Below are positions 19,182-29,112 of a stretch of 64,000 nt of DNA, one piece after another. A model generated the notes under the pieces. The model saw only the letters and a program-made list of their open reading frames with translations. It was not told the origin of the DNA and made no database searches. The position numbers and the translations under genes were made by a program. How positions within the stretch are numbered: the stretch's first letter is position 1; every line of letters starts with the position of its first letter. The DNA comes from Sphingomonadaceae bacterium (GTDB lineage Bacteria > Pseudomonadota > Alphaproteobacteria > Sphingomonadales > Sphingomonadaceae), in NCBI GenBank assembly GCA_903642255.1, contig CAHJWP010000001.1, positions 1 to 64,000 on the forward strand, in the 5' to 3' direction.

Positions 19182-20322
19182 CGACGCGGACCAGTTCGCC
19201 GTCGGCGAGCGAGTCGGGCGGGTTGTCGACGACGCGCTCGCCCGCGCTCAGCCCGGCGGCGACCTCGACGCTCGGGCCGAGATCACGGCCGATGGTGATT
19301 CTATGGAGGTGGACGTGGCCGCTCGCATCGACCGTCGCCACCTGCGAGCCGGCGTCGCGGAAGATCAGCGCGCTCGACGCGATCTGGACCGCGGCCGCCG
19401 CCGCGGGTACGCCGAGGCTAACCTGGACATAGCTGCCCGGCTTGAGCGCGCCGTCGGGGTTGGCCGCCAACAGCTGGACGAGCAGCGTCCCGGTGCCGGT
19501 GGCGATCGCTCCCGACGTCGCGACGACCGTCGCCGGGAAGGTCCGGCCGGGGTAATCGGGCAGGGCGAGCGTTGCCGAGAGGCCCGGCTTGAGGACTGCG
19601 GTATAGTTCTGCGGCACGTTGACGTAGACGCGAATCTTGCGGACGTCGGCGACGGCGAACAGCGGCTCGGTGTTGCTCGTGCCGGTGCCGACGAGGTCGC
19701 CGATGTCGGCGTTGCGCGCCGTGACGACGCCGGCGAACGGCGCGGTGATCGTCGCGAAGCGCTTGGTCGCCAGCAGCCGGTCGAGGTTGGCGACCTGCGC
19801 ATTGACCAGGGCCGACTTGACCGCGAAGTCGCCGTTCTTCTCGTCCGCTTCCTGCCGCGACACCGACGTCGTCTCGAGCAGCTTCGACCAGCGTTTTGCC
19901 GTCGTTTCCGACAGGGTCTGGTTGGCGCGGGCGCTGGCGAGGTCGGCGCGCGCCTGGATGATTTGCTGGTCGAGTTCGGGCGTATCGATCAGGCCGAGCG
20001 GAGTGCCTGCTGCGACGTGGGCGCCGATATCCTTATACCATGCCTTAAGATAGCCGCCGACGCGCGCGTAGAGCTTGGCGGAGGTGAACGCCTCGAGCGT
20101 GCCCGGCAGCGTCAGCGCGTTGCTCGCCCCGCCCGCCGTCGCGGCGATCAGGTGGACCGCGGGGATAGCTTGGGCGTTCGACCACGTCTGTGTCGCGGCG
20201 AGCTCGTGGATTCGCCCGAACGCGCCGTACGCGACGACCCCGGCGGCGACGACGACCGCGACGACGCCGGCCGTCGCCAGCCCCTTCGGCGGGGCCGGCC
20301 GGGCGGGCATGTCAGGCTGCAT
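19165..20322 (-). CDS. RND efflux periplasmic adaptor (HlyD/AcrA family)
   Basis: A membrane-fusion protein that bridges the inner-membrane pump and the NodT channel. It has an N-terminal membrane anchor (about residues 15-35). The split lipoyl domain (SAKLYARVGGYLKAWYKDIGAHVAAGTPLGLIDTP, then FAGVVTARNADIGDLVG) flanks a helical hairpin rich in Ala/Arg/Gln. Beta-barrel and membrane-proximal domains follow. At 385 residues it is typical. It starts 11 bp inside the end of the permease gene, so the two are translationally linked. Confidence 0.92.
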   Translation of the reverse strand: MQPDMPARPAPPKGLATAGVVAVVVAAGVVAYGAFGRIHELAATQTWSNAQAIPAVHLIAATAGGASNALTLPGTLEAFTSAKLYARVGGYLKAWYKDIGAHVAAGTPLGLIDTPELDQQIIQARADLASARANQTLSETTAKRWSKLLETTSVSRQEADEKNGDFAVKSALVNAQVANLDRLLATKRFATITAPFAGVVTARNADIGDLVGTGTSNTEPLFAVADVRKIRVYVNVPQNYTAVLKPGLSATLALPDYPGRTFPATVVATSGAIATGTGTLLVQLLAANPDGALKPGSYVQVSLGVPAAAAAVQIASSALIFRDAGSQVATVDASGHVHLHRITIGRDLGPSVEVAAGLSAGERVVDNPPDSLADGELVRVVAGRG

Positions 20323-23300
20323 AGGCGAGGTCTCCGGTGGGCGCGGTGACTGGGCGCGGCTTGCGGTGCGCGAGGCTGAACAGGACGGGGACGAACATCA
20401 GCGTCGCGACCGTCGCGACGATCAGCCCGCCGATCACAGCGCGGCCGAGCGGGGCGTTCTGCTCGCCGCCGTCGCCCATGCCGAGCGCCATCGGGGCCAT
20501 TCCGATGATCATCGCCAGCGCCGTCATGATGACCGGCCGGAAGCGCGTCGCGCCGGCCTCGACGGCCGCCCGGACGCCGTCGTCCAGTGCGTCGAGGCGC
20601 TCGCGGGCGAAGCTGATGACGAGAACGCTGTTCGCCGTCGCGACGCCCATGCACATGATCGCCCCCGTCAGCGCCGGCACCGACAGCGGCGTGTGCGTCG
20701 CGAACAGCATCCAGACTATTCCGGCGAGTGCGGCCGGCAGCGCCGAGACGATGATCAGCGGGTCGATCCACGACTGGAAGTTGACGACGATCAGCAGATA
20801 GATGAGGACGACTGCGCCGAGCAGGCCGAACTCGAGCCCGCTGAAGGCGGTGTTCATCGTCTCGACCTGGCCGCGCAGCGTTACCGTCGCGCCTTTCGGC
20901 CGGCCGGTGGCGTGGTCGTGGACGATCTTGTTGATGTCGGTCGCGACCGCCCCGAGGTCGCGCCCCTGCGTCGTCGCATAAACGTCGAACACCGGCGCGA
21001 TCGCATAATGCGAGATGACCGCCGGGCTCGGACCACGGGAGATCGCGCCGAGCCCGCCGAGGATCTGATAGCTTCCCGCCCGGCTGCCGGTGACTGGCAG
21101 GTTGTCGACCTGATTGACGGTATCTACGCGGTACTCTGGCGTCTGGACGACGATCGGGTACGACACGCCGTTCTTCGGGTTGAGCCAGAAGACCGGCGCG
21201 GTCTGCAGGCTGCCGCCGAGGTTGACCGCAAGACTGTTGGTGACGTCGCGCGCGGTGATGCCGAGCCGATCGGCCTGCGACCGGTCGACGGTGAAGTTCA
21301 ACTGCGGATAGGTCGACGACTGTTGGACGCGAACGTCGGCGATGCCGGCGACGTGGCGCATCGCAGCCGCCAGCGTCCGAGCATAGGCCTCGCCCCCGGT
21401 CGCATCGGGGCCGGCGACCTGCAGGTCGATCGGCGCCGGCGCGCCGAAGTTCAGGATCTGGCTGACGATGTCGGCCGGCAAGAAGGCGAAGTCGGTGCCG
21501 GGGAAGGACTGCGGCAGCGCGCGACGCAACTGCGTGACATAGGCCGCGGTCGGCCGGTGGTCGGCGACTAGCGTGACGAAAATGTCGCCGTCCTGCGGGC
21601 CAATACCGCCGGTGTTCAAATAGGCCTGGTTGATGCCGCTGACCGACATGCCGATATTGTCGACGATCGAGGCGATCTGGTCGGGCGGGACGACCTGTCG
21701 GATGCGGCTCTCGACATGGTCGAACAGCGCCGCGGTTTCCTCGATTCTCGTCCCGATTGGCCCGCGGACATGAATGGTTATCGCGCCCGAATCGACCACC
21801 GGGAAAAAGTTGCGCCCGAGCATCGGCACGAGCAGGAATGAGAGCAGGACGACGGCCGCGAACCCGATCAGGAACATTGGCCGGTTGACCAGCGCATATT
21901 CGAGGACGCCGACATAGTAGCGGCGGATGCGCTCGAAGCGCTGCTCGAAGCCGTGCTGGAAGCGCCGCAGCGGATTGCGGCTCGTCGCGCGGCCGGCCAT
22001 CGCGTCGTGCGCCTCCGACACTTCGGCGCCGTGGCCGCCTACCTGGGTGCGCAGCAGGTAGTTGGCTATCGTTGGGACGAGCGTCCGCGACAGGACGAAC
22101 GAGCCGATCATGGCGAACACCACCGCCTCGGCAAGCGGCGCGAACAGGAAGCCGCTCACGCCCGGCAGGAAGAACATCGGCAAAAAGGCGATGCAAATGC
22201 ACAGCAGCGAGACGAACGCCGGACCGACGATCTGCTCGGCGCCGTCGAGGATCGCCTGCTTGACCGGCTTGCCGAGTTCGAGGTGGTAGTTGATGTTCTC
22301 GATCGTCACCGTCGCATCGTCGACGAGGATGCCGACGGCGAGCGCGAGGCCGCCGAGCGTCATGATGTTGAGCGTCTGCCCCGCCGCGGCCAGTGCCGCG
22401 ACCGAGAACAGGATCGCGAGCGGGATCGACAGAGCGATGATTACCGTCGACCGCCACGACCCGAGGAACAGCAGGATCATCAGGCTGGTCAGCGTCGCGG
22501 CGATCGCGCCCTCCTTGACGACGCCCGAGATGGCGCTTTTGACGAACAGCGACTGGTCGGCGATCGGCGCGATGCGGAGCGCCGATGGCAGCGTCTCCTC
22601 GAGCCGCGGCAGCAGCGCCTTGACCTCGTCGACGATGGCAATGGTCGAGGCGGAGCCCGACTTCAGCACCGTCATCAGCACCGCGCGGCCGCCATCGACG
22701 CGGACGACGTTGATCTGCGGCGGCGACCCGTCGCGGACATGGGCGACATCGCGCATGTAGATCGTCGAGCCGCCGACGGTCTTGATCGGCAGGTCGTTCA
22801 GCGCGTCGATCGCGCTCGGGCTGCTGTTGAGGCGGAAATTATATTGGAACCCGCCGATCTTGGTTGTCCCGGCCGGAATGATCAGGTTCTGCGCCGCGAG
22901 CGCCGCGCCGACATCGCTCGCTGACAACTGGCGCGCGCGCAGCGCCGCCGGGTCGAGGTCGATCTGGATCTGCCGCACCTTGCCGCCGGCAGGCGACGGG
23001 ATCGCCGTGCCCTGGACCGAGGCGAGCGCCGGGCGAATGAAGTTTTGGCCGAGGTCGAAGATTTTCTGCTCCGTCAGCGACGCGCTCGACAGCGCCAGCT
23101 GGAGGATGGGGACGGTCGAGGCATTGTAGTTGATGATCAGCGGCGGCGTGATGCCCGGCGGCATCTGTTTGAGCACGGTTTGCGAGATCGACGTCACCTG
23201 CGCCGTCGCGGTGCGGATATCGACGCCGGGCCGGAAGAAGATCTTGACGATGCCGACGCCGGCCAGCGACTGGCTCTCGACATGGTCCATATCGTTGACC

Positions 23301-23524
23301 GTCGCCGACAGCTGGCGCTCGTAATAATAGACGATGCGTCCCGCCATGTCTTCGGGCGGCAGGCCGTTGTACGTCCATACCGCCGCGATTACCGGGATGC
23401 GAATGTCGGGGAAGATGTCGGTCGGCGTCCGGACCGCGGCGATGCCGCCGAACAGCGCGATCAGGATCGCCAGCACGACGAAGGTATAGGGCTTGCTGAG
23501 GGCGAGCCTGACGAGCTGGATCAC
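20312..23524 (-). CDS. RND-family efflux permease
   Basis: A 1070-residue inner-membrane proton-driven pump of the AcrB/MexF superfamily. The N-terminal TM1 is followed by TPTDIFPDIRIPVIAAVWTYNGLPPEDMA. The porter domain has two large periplasmic loops. TM4 carries the proton-relay Asp pair in GILVDDATVTIENINYH, and GVATANSVLVISFARERLDA lies in the second half. GTG start at 23524. The sequence alone does not separate drug from other substrates. Its place in an operon with an adaptor, NodT channel and two-component system suggests inducible efflux. Confidence 0.93.
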   Translation of the reverse strand: MIQLVRLALSKPYTFVVLAILIALFGGIAAVRTPTDIFPDIRIPVIAAVWTYNGLPPEDMAGRIVYYYERQLSATVNDMDHVESQSLAGVGIVKIFFRPGVDIRTATAQVTSISQTVLKQMPPGITPPLIINYNASTVPILQLALSSASLTEQKIFDLGQNFIRPALASVQGTAIPSPAGGKVRQIQIDLDPAALRARQLSASDVGAALAAQNLIIPAGTTKIGGFQYNFRLNSSPSAIDALNDLPIKTVGGSTIYMRDVAHVRDGSPPQINVVRVDGGRAVLMTVLKSGSASTIAIVDEVKALLPRLEETLPSALRIAPIADQSLFVKSAISGVVKEGAIAATLTSLMILLFLGSWRSTVIIALSIPLAILFSVAALAAAGQTLNIMTLGGLALAVGILVDDATVTIENINYHLELGKPVKQAILDGAEQIVGPAFVSLLCICIAFLPMFFLPGVSGFLFAPLAEAVVFAMIGSFVLSRTLVPTIANYLLRTQVGGHGAEVSEAHDAMAGRATSRNPLRRFQHGFEQRFERIRRYYVGVLEYALVNRPMFLIGFAAVVLLSFLLVPMLGRNFFPVVDSGAITIHVRGPIGTRIEETAALFDHVESRIRQVVPPDQIASIVDNIGMSVSGINQAYLNTGGIGPQDGDIFVTLVADHRPTAAYVTQLRRALPQSFPGTDFAFLPADIVSQILNFGAPAPIDLQVAGPDATGGEAYARTLAAAMRHVAGIADVRVQQSSTYPQLNFTVDRSQADRLGITARDVTNSLAVNLGGSLQTAPVFWLNPKNGVSYPIVVQTPEYRVDTVNQVDNLPVTGSRAGSYQILGGLGAISRGPSPAVISHYAIAPVFDVYATTQGRDLGAVATDINKIVHDHATGRPKGATVTLRGQVETMNTAFSGLEFGLLGAVVLIYLLIVVNFQSWIDPLIIVSALPAALAGIVWMLFATHTPLSVPALTGAIMCMGVATANSVLVISFARERLDALDDGVRAAVEAGATRFRPVIMTALAMIIGMAPMALGMGDGGEQNAPLGRAVIGGLIVATVATLMFVPVLFSLAHRKPRPVTAPTGDLAYAA

Positions 23525-23593
23525 GAGGCGCTTCCATCGCGGCGGAAGACCTCCCTTGCGGCGTCGCGGCGGCCGCGGCGAGTGAAACTAATT

Positions 23594-24937
23594 TCACCTC
23601 GCCGGTGGTGGCAGCGTCAGACGGACGATTAGCCCCGGCGCGGCGTCGTCGAGGGCGAGCTCCGCCCGGTGAAGGTGGGCGATCGCCGCGACGAGACTGA
23701 GGCCAAGGCCCGATCCCGGTGCGCCCTGCGCCTCCGCGCCGCGGTAGAAGCGCCGCAGCACGGCAAAGCGCTCGGCGACGACGATTCCTGGCCCGGAGTC
23801 GCACACCGACAGGCACGGCCGGCCGGCCACGGCGTTTAGCTCGACCTTGACGCTCCCACCTTCAGGCGTGAACTTGATGGCGTTATCGATGAGGTTGCCA
23901 ACCGCCTCGAACAATAGCTCTGGGTCGGCCTCGACGACGGCGTCGGCGGCCCGGACAAACGTCAGTAGCTGCCCCCGCTCGTCGGCTATGGGTGCATAGA
24001 GATCGACGACGCTGGCGAGCAGCGCGCCGAGATCGACCTCGGAAAAGCGCGCTTCACCACGGGCGGCCTCCAGTTCGGAGATCCTTAACAGCGCCGCGAA
24101 GCGCTCGAGCACGGCGTCGAGATCGCCGAGCATGGCGGTCACCTCGCCGTCGCCGCCGTCGTTCCGGCGCAGGCGCTCGAGGCGCGACCGCAGCCGCGCC
24201 AGCGGCGTCCGCAGGTCGTGCGCGACCGCGTCGGTGACGATCTTGACTTGGCCGACGACCCGCTCAACCTGCTCGATCATTTCGTTGACGGTGCGGGCGA
24301 ACATATCCAGCTCGTCGCCGCGCCCGGCCAGCGGCATCCGCACCGTCAGGTCGCCGCGGCCGATCACGCGCGCTGCCGCCGATAGCGCCTGGACTCGGCG
24401 CAGCGGCCGCAGGCTCAACAGGACACCAGTCGCCGTGCCGGCGACGACGATCGCTGCGCCGGTCCACAGCAGGATGGCGCGGATCGTGTCGCGGAGACTG
24501 TCTATCTGGCTGACGTCACGCCCGACGATCAGGGTCTCACCGGTGCCGGTGCGGACGGCGAGCAGGCGGATCGGCTTTCCCGTCGCGCGGTCGCGCGTAT
24601 CCAGTGCCGTCCCGCTCCGCAGCCCCGGCGGCGGCGTGACATTGCCGGCGACCCGTTCGCCATCGGCCGCCAGCAGTGCGGCATAGCGAAGATTGGCCGG
24701 GCTGCCGGCGTTCTCGTCGGCGATGATCTGCGGCAGGCGATCGGGCGACGCGGCGAGCAGCGTCGCGGCGTGCGTCGTGAGGATGTGGTCGGTCCGGGCG
24801 GTCAGTTCACGCGCCGTCTGGAGATAGACGAGCGCGAGCAGCACGACCATGCCGGTCGCGAAGATCGCGCCGAACAGCATGCTCAGCCGGAAGGTGCTGG
24901 TGTCGCGGATATCGCGCAGGCGCAGCCTATCCGGCAT
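23594..24937 (-). CDS. HAMP-domain sensor histidine kinase
   Basis: A 447-residue membrane sensor. Two transmembrane segments (about residues 18-38 and 160-182) flank a periplasmic sensing domain. A HAMP linker (LRPLRRVQALSAAARVIGRGD) follows. The H-box is DAVAHDLRTPLARLRSRLER with the phospho-His. The ATPase domain has an N-box (VGNLIDNAIKFT), G1 (CDSGPGI) and G2 (GSGLGLSLV). It overlaps the response-regulator gene by 11 bp and sits 69 bp upstream of the RND permease, so it probably controls that pump. Confidence 0.93.
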   Translation of the reverse strand: MPDRLRLRDIRDTSTFRLSMLFGAIFATGMVVLLALVYLQTARELTARTDHILTTHAATLLAASPDRLPQIIADENAGSPANLRYAALLAADGERVAGNVTPPPGLRSGTALDTRDRATGKPIRLLAVRTGTGETLIVGRDVSQIDSLRDTIRAILLWTGAAIVVAGTATGVLLSLRPLRRVQALSAAARVIGRGDLTVRMPLAGRGDELDMFARTVNEMIEQVERVVGQVKIVTDAVAHDLRTPLARLRSRLERLRRNDGGDGEVTAMLGDLDAVLERFAALLRISELEAARGEARFSEVDLGALLASVVDLYAPIADERGQLLTFVRAADAVVEADPELLFEAVGNLIDNAIKFTPEGGSVKVELNAVAGRPCLSVCDSGPGIVVAERFAVLRRFYRGAEAQGAPGSGLGLSLVAAIAHLHRAELALDDAAPGLIVRLTLPPPAR

Positions 24938-25598
24938 CGAGCCGATACCCTTCGCCCTTGACCGTCGCGATCAGCGACGGCTGCCCCGGGCGGTCGAGCT
25001 TGCGCCGCAGCCGGGCGATATGGACGTTGATCAGGTTGGCTCCGGGATCGAAGTGATAGCCCCAGACCTTCTCGAAGATCAGCTGGCGGCTGACCGCCTG
25101 GCCGGCGTGACCGGCGAGGAAATCGAGCAGGCGATATTCAGCCTGCAGCAGCCGGACGGCCTCGCCATCGACCCGCACCTCACGTTTCAGCACGTCGATC
25201 TCTAGACGGCCGAGCCGCCGCGACAGGGCGGGAGCCGTGCCGCGACGCAGTAGGGCCTCGACGCGCATCGCCATTTCCTCGGGGGCAAACGGCTTGACCA
25301 GATAGTCGTCGCCGCCTGCGCGCAGTCCGGCGATTCGTTCATCGACGTCGCTCAGCGCGCTGATCATCAGGACCGGAACAGTACTACCGCGCTTGCGCAG
25401 GGTCGCAACGATGCTCAGGCCATCGATGTGCGGGAGCATCCGGTCGAGGGTGATCGCATCGAACGCGCCGGTCGTCGCCCGGTGGAGGCCTGACACCCCG
25501 TCGGCGGCGACTTCGACGCGGTGCCCGTGCCGCTCCAGCTCCGCCGCAATCAGGCGCGTCGCCTCGGGATCGTCGTCGATGATCAGGATGGGTGGCAT
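24927..25598 (-). CDS. OmpR-family response regulator
   Basis: A 223-residue transcription regulator. The receiver domain has the acidic pair IIDDDPEAT, the phospho-acceptor Asp in ITLDRMLPHIDG, the switch residue in VLMISALS and the Lys in YLVKPF. The C-terminal winged helix is of OmpR/PhoB type (SRQLIFEKVWGYHFDPGANLINVHIARLRRKLD). It is the first gene of the leftward regulator-kinase-pump operon. ATG start at 25598. Confidence 0.95.
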   Translation of the reverse strand: MPPILIIDDDPEATRLIAAELERHGHRVEVAADGVSGLHRATTGAFDAITLDRMLPHIDGLSIVATLRKRGSTVPVLMISALSDVDERIAGLRAGGDDYLVKPFAPEEMAMRVEALLRRGTAPALSRRLGRLEIDVLKREVRVDGEAVRLLQAEYRLLDFLAGHAGQAVSRQLIFEKVWGYHFDPGANLINVHIARLRRKLDRPGQPSLIATVKGEGYRLDAG

Positions 25599-25776
25599 GA
25601 CGCGGGCAGTCGGCTGCGAAAAACCCGGGAATAGCCGGGGTTGCCCTGGCCGCCTAGTCGAACCGCGTCGCCCGTGCCGGCCGAACCATGGTCGAGCATC
25701 GCATTCGCCGGTACCGGCTTCCGCTCGTGCGCGCGCTCGCTTATGCCGCCGCGATGGACCGGTCTCACGCAGCGGC

Positions 25777-26408
25777 GCGCGGCACCTGGTCGATGCCAGT
25801 CAGGCAGCCGGGCGCATCGACATGAAACACGTTGTGGCCGCCGATCTCGTCGTCGTTAGCGGGGCCAAGCTCTACGGTCCCCGTCGCGCCGGCGCACTCA
25901 TCGGCAGTTTGGCCTCTTCGGCCGCCACCTTGGCGTATGACGTCTTTGGCAGTCCCGACGTGCCGGCGGCCGCGACGCTCGCCTTCGCCGCGCAACTGCG
26001 AGCGGAGGAGTCCGGCGAGCACGAAGCGCGCCTCCTGCTGATGCGCGACGCACTTCAGGCGCGCCTGCTCTATGCCGTGGAGGGGCTCAGAATCAACGGG
26101 AGCCCCGACCAACGGCTGGCGGGGAGCCTGCACGTTTTTCCACGCCTCACGTGACAGGGGATGTCGCCGTCAGCCGCCTGTGGGACCGTGTAGCGGTATC
26201 GACCGACGCGGCTTGCCAGTCCAGCGTGCCCGGGCCCTCGCATGTGCTCACGGCGATGAGCCTTCCCGACTGGGCGAGGGAGGGTGCGGTGCGCATCGGT
26301 TTGGGCAAGATGAATACGGCGCAGGAGGTCGAGGAGGCTGGAGCACTTATCGCCGCAGCCCTCTCTTCTGCCGAACCCCGTCCGGAGATATGCTTGAACG
26401 CCGCTGCC
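25777..26408 (+). pseudogene. Broken cysteine desulfurase (SspA/DndA-like)
   Basis: The C-terminal two thirds of a PLP-dependent NifS-type cysteine desulfurase, the enzyme that supplies sulfur for DNA phosphorothioation. Visible parts are LVDASQAAGRIDMKHVVAADL, the PLP-Lys region VVSGAKLYGPRRAGALIG, and FGSPDVPAAATLAFAAQL. After a one-base slip in a T-run near 26140, the reading continues with VAVSTDAACQSSVPGPSHVL (active-site Cys) and AVRIGLGKMNTAQEVEEAGALIAAAL. The N-terminal third is missing. It runs straight into a DUF4007 remnant, the neighbour expected in an Ssp-type locus. Family call is firm; assignment to Ssp rather than a housekeeping desulfurase rests on context. Confidence 0.8.
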
Positions 26409-27053
26409 ACCCGTCCCCGCTTCAGCGGGCATGAGACGTTCGCGTGCCGCTTCGCGTGACTGCCCAAGTCGGTGCGTCTCATCGCGAGAGATCCCGCTCC
26501 CCTCCAGGACGACGAGCGAGCGATCCTCGAGCGGGGCCTCGGCAAGAACATGGTGCGATTCCTGCGGTTCTGGCTAGAGGCATTCGGCGCGCGGCGGCAC
26601 GTGGAAGTTGCTGCCGTTCGGTGAGGAGTCTTCGCGGAAGGAGGCCTGGATCCCTGCATCGAACGGGTCGAAACCCAGTGGCTTCTGCACTGGCAGCTGA
26701 GCATACCGGTGGAGAACCCTCTCTTCGCGTGGCGCCATATTCTCTACCGCCGCACGCGACCCGACTTCACTCGCTCTGAACTGCTCGCGGAGATGCGCCT
26801 CGAGGGTCAGCGGCTCGGATACGACCATTCTGACGTGACACTGGTCCAGCACGGCGACATCTTCTTTCACAGCTATCTCGGTTGACTGAGCTCGGCGTCG
26901 CCGTAAGACGCCCTCGACGGACCGCTCGTAAATCTGGGTCTTGTCACCAGGCTTGGCCGACGACGCGGCGGCGTCGACCGGATTGAGCCAGTGTTCGCGC
27001 TGTCGCGCATCCCCATCTCCGATATCGGTGCCCGGGTCGTGCGCTTGCTCTAG
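26409..27053 (+). pseudogene. Broken DUF4007 protein (SspB-like DNA nickase)
   Basis: The start TRPRFSGHETFACRFA is the signature of DUF4007, the family of SspB, the nickase of the SspABCD phosphorothioation system. The frame then meets TGA where TGG (Trp) is expected. It resumes with LPKSVRLIARDP, GLGKNMVRFLRFWLEAFG, a second stop, GGLDPCIERVETQWLLHWQL and NPLFAWRHILYRR. A frameshift near 26880 leads to DALDGPLVNLGLV and GVDRIEPVFALSRIPI. At least two stops and one shift make it dead. It is contiguous with the desulfurase remnant upstream and the ATPase remnant downstream. Confidence 0.8.
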
Positions 27054-27137
27054 CGCTGGTCCAGGCACTCGACCCCGGCTGAGCGACCAGGCCATGCCGG
27101 TGCGTCGGCTGTCGAGTCCGTTGGCGGTGCGCCCCGC

Positions 27138-28131
27138 ATGTTTCCGCTTCTCGTTACCGGGTTGCGTGACGGACTTGCGTCTGCCCTGACCTCCTCGATC
27201 CGCCAAGTCGTCGCCACGAAGGAGCTGCTCAGCGCGAAGGCATCAGGGGAGGTGCTAAGGGTCGAGGATCCCTTCGCGGCGATCGTAAAGCTGCGCGACA
27301 GGCTGCGCGCTACGGGCCAGTTCGATGGCCTGCTGCTCGTCGTCGACGAGATGGGCAAGTTCGTCGAGAGTACGGGCGATGACGACGGCGCCGACGTCTA
27401 CCAGCTGCAGGCGCTGGCCGAGGCGGCCTCTCGCTCTCGGGACGCCCCGCTCTCTGTAATCCTCATCCTCCACAAGGGCTTCCAGTCCTACGGCGAGGAT
27501 TGGCGCGCCGCCCGAAGAACCGAATGGCAGAAGGTAGCCGAGCGTTTCGAGGAGCTGGTGTTCGACCATCCCTCTCGCATACGGCCGCCCTTCTATCTGC
27601 GGCGTCGGGTGTCGAGGAAGCCTCACTGCCAGCAAAGGTTCGCAAGACGCACGACGACGCCGTCCGGCGGGTCCGTGCACTCGGTTGGCTTGGACCTCGC
27701 AACGGCACCGCCGCAGCCGGCTGCTGGCCGGTCCATCCATCGGCTGTCCCGGTCATGGCGAGGTTCTTCGCGATCTTCGGCCAGAACGAGCGCTCGCTGT
27801 TCGGTTTCGCCGCGAGCGAGGAGCCGAACAGCCTCAGGGCGTTCGCCGCCGCGAGGCCGGTGGCCGATGGCTCTACGGGATCCACCACTTCTTCGACTAC
27901 GTCGCCTCGTCCTTCGGTTATCGTCTTATCTCGCGTGCAGGAACGAGCGAGTGGGACCGCATTGGCGCGGTCCTTGAACAGGCGGCTGATGCAGACCCGA
28001 TCGAGACGGCGGTCCTCAAGACCATCGGTGTTCTGAATCTGCTCGACGCGCCTGACCTCGCGGCAAGCATGGATAGCGTTCGAGACGTCCTCGTCCCGGC
28101 ATTCTCCGCGGACGAAGTCGGGGGCGCTATC
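27138..28131 (+). pseudogene. Broken P-loop ATPase of the phosphorothioation locus (SspC-like)
   Basis: A large ATPase in pieces. Frame 1 gives MFPLLVTGLRDGLASALTSS and the Walker B-like FDGLLLVVDEMGKFVES to about 27590. A shifted frame continues with EASLPAKVRKTHDDAVRRVR and FGQNERSLFGFAASEEPNSLR to about 27850. A third frame gives WLYGIHHFFDYVASSFGYRL and DADPIETAVLKTIGVLNLLD to about 28130. The N-terminal Walker A is absent and the C-terminus is cut where ParB-derived DNA begins. Two frameshifts and two truncations are visible. Placement after a DUF4007 remnant supports an SspC-type identity, though the exact ATPase subfamily cannot be settled by eye. Confidence 0.7.
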
Positions 28132-28943
28132 GGATACAATGCGCGAACAGACTCGCACGGTCGTCGTCGCCGAAGGCGACGAGCGCATCCCACAAGTCGC
28201 CGGGGTCACGCGGCAACCGCTCGGCATAGTCGCGATGCCGGGCGTCGATTGTGGTCGCCGCCACAGAATCGTTGAGATCGGGGACGCCCGACCCGAACGA
28301 CACGTTCTTGATGTCGATTTCGACGCAGCTGTCCTGGGCGTAGTGGTAGAACAGCTTGAGGCAGAGCGCATGCAGCGCCGCGGTGAACGCGACCTGCGGT
28401 GACCGGCCGATCGCCTCGCGCAGTGCCACAGTCCGACACGCGGTCGGTTCGGTCAACAGCCGGTCCGGCAACGGGTTGAGGCCTTCGTCTTCCTCGGGTT
28501 CGGCCGTCCCCGTGCCAATGCCGGCGCAAGACCCTTCGACGCCGTTTTGCTCGCCGCCGCCGATCTTGGTGGTGGCCGTCTCCTCGCCGCTGCCCATTGC
28601 ATCGTCGAGCAGCGCCGCGATCGGCAGTTCGTCCTCGGGCCGGACGTAACCCCGCTCGATCCCCAGCTTGCCGCTGCCGTCGATGCTGACGAACGCACCG
28701 GCAATGGCGAGGTCCTCGGACCGGTAGACCGCCGGGCGGTTGTCATAGGCCTGGAGCGCGGTCTCGATCTCGCCGAGCCGCGCGTCAGCCTCGTCAGGCA
28801 GATCGGCGTCACCTGCGTTAGCAGCTTTGCTCGATGCCCACGCCCGCCTTGACGTGGCGGACGTTCGACTGGGCGAGCACCAATTTATCGAAGGGAATGT
28901 CGCGCGAGGTGCTGAGCGCGATTCTACGGACGGACTTGGTCAC
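28127..28943 (-). pseudogene. Broken plasmid-type ParB
   Basis: Read leftward from a GTG at 28943, the first 40 codons (VTKSVRRIALSTSRDIPFDKL ... QSNVRHVKAGVGIEQ) are the N-terminus of a plasmid ParB/Srx-type partition protein. They end in stops at about 28818. A different frame then gives a downstream part of the same family (LPDEADARLGEIETALQAYD, SIDGSGKLGIERGYVRPEDE, LREAIGRSPQVAFTAALHAL) and stops at 28127. The HTH and catalytic-like middle are gone, so there was an internal deletion with loss of frame and a 3' truncation. Confidence 0.75.
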
Positions 28944-29112
28944 GGGGCTTCTCCATGACGGGATGGTCGCAAGCCTCTCTCTCGACCCTGAACCCGTTAC
29001 GAAACTCCAGCCCACCTTTTCCTCTGGGAAGCGGCGAGCCGGAGAACCGAAGATTGAAGCGGCGTAAGACCGAACATCCGTAGAGCCGCCGAAGCGGCTC
29101 TACGGATCGGCG

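Noticed and set aside
26574-27206. 210-codon leftward frame
   Set aside because: Antisense to the DUF4007 remnant, which is recognisable in the other direction across several frames.
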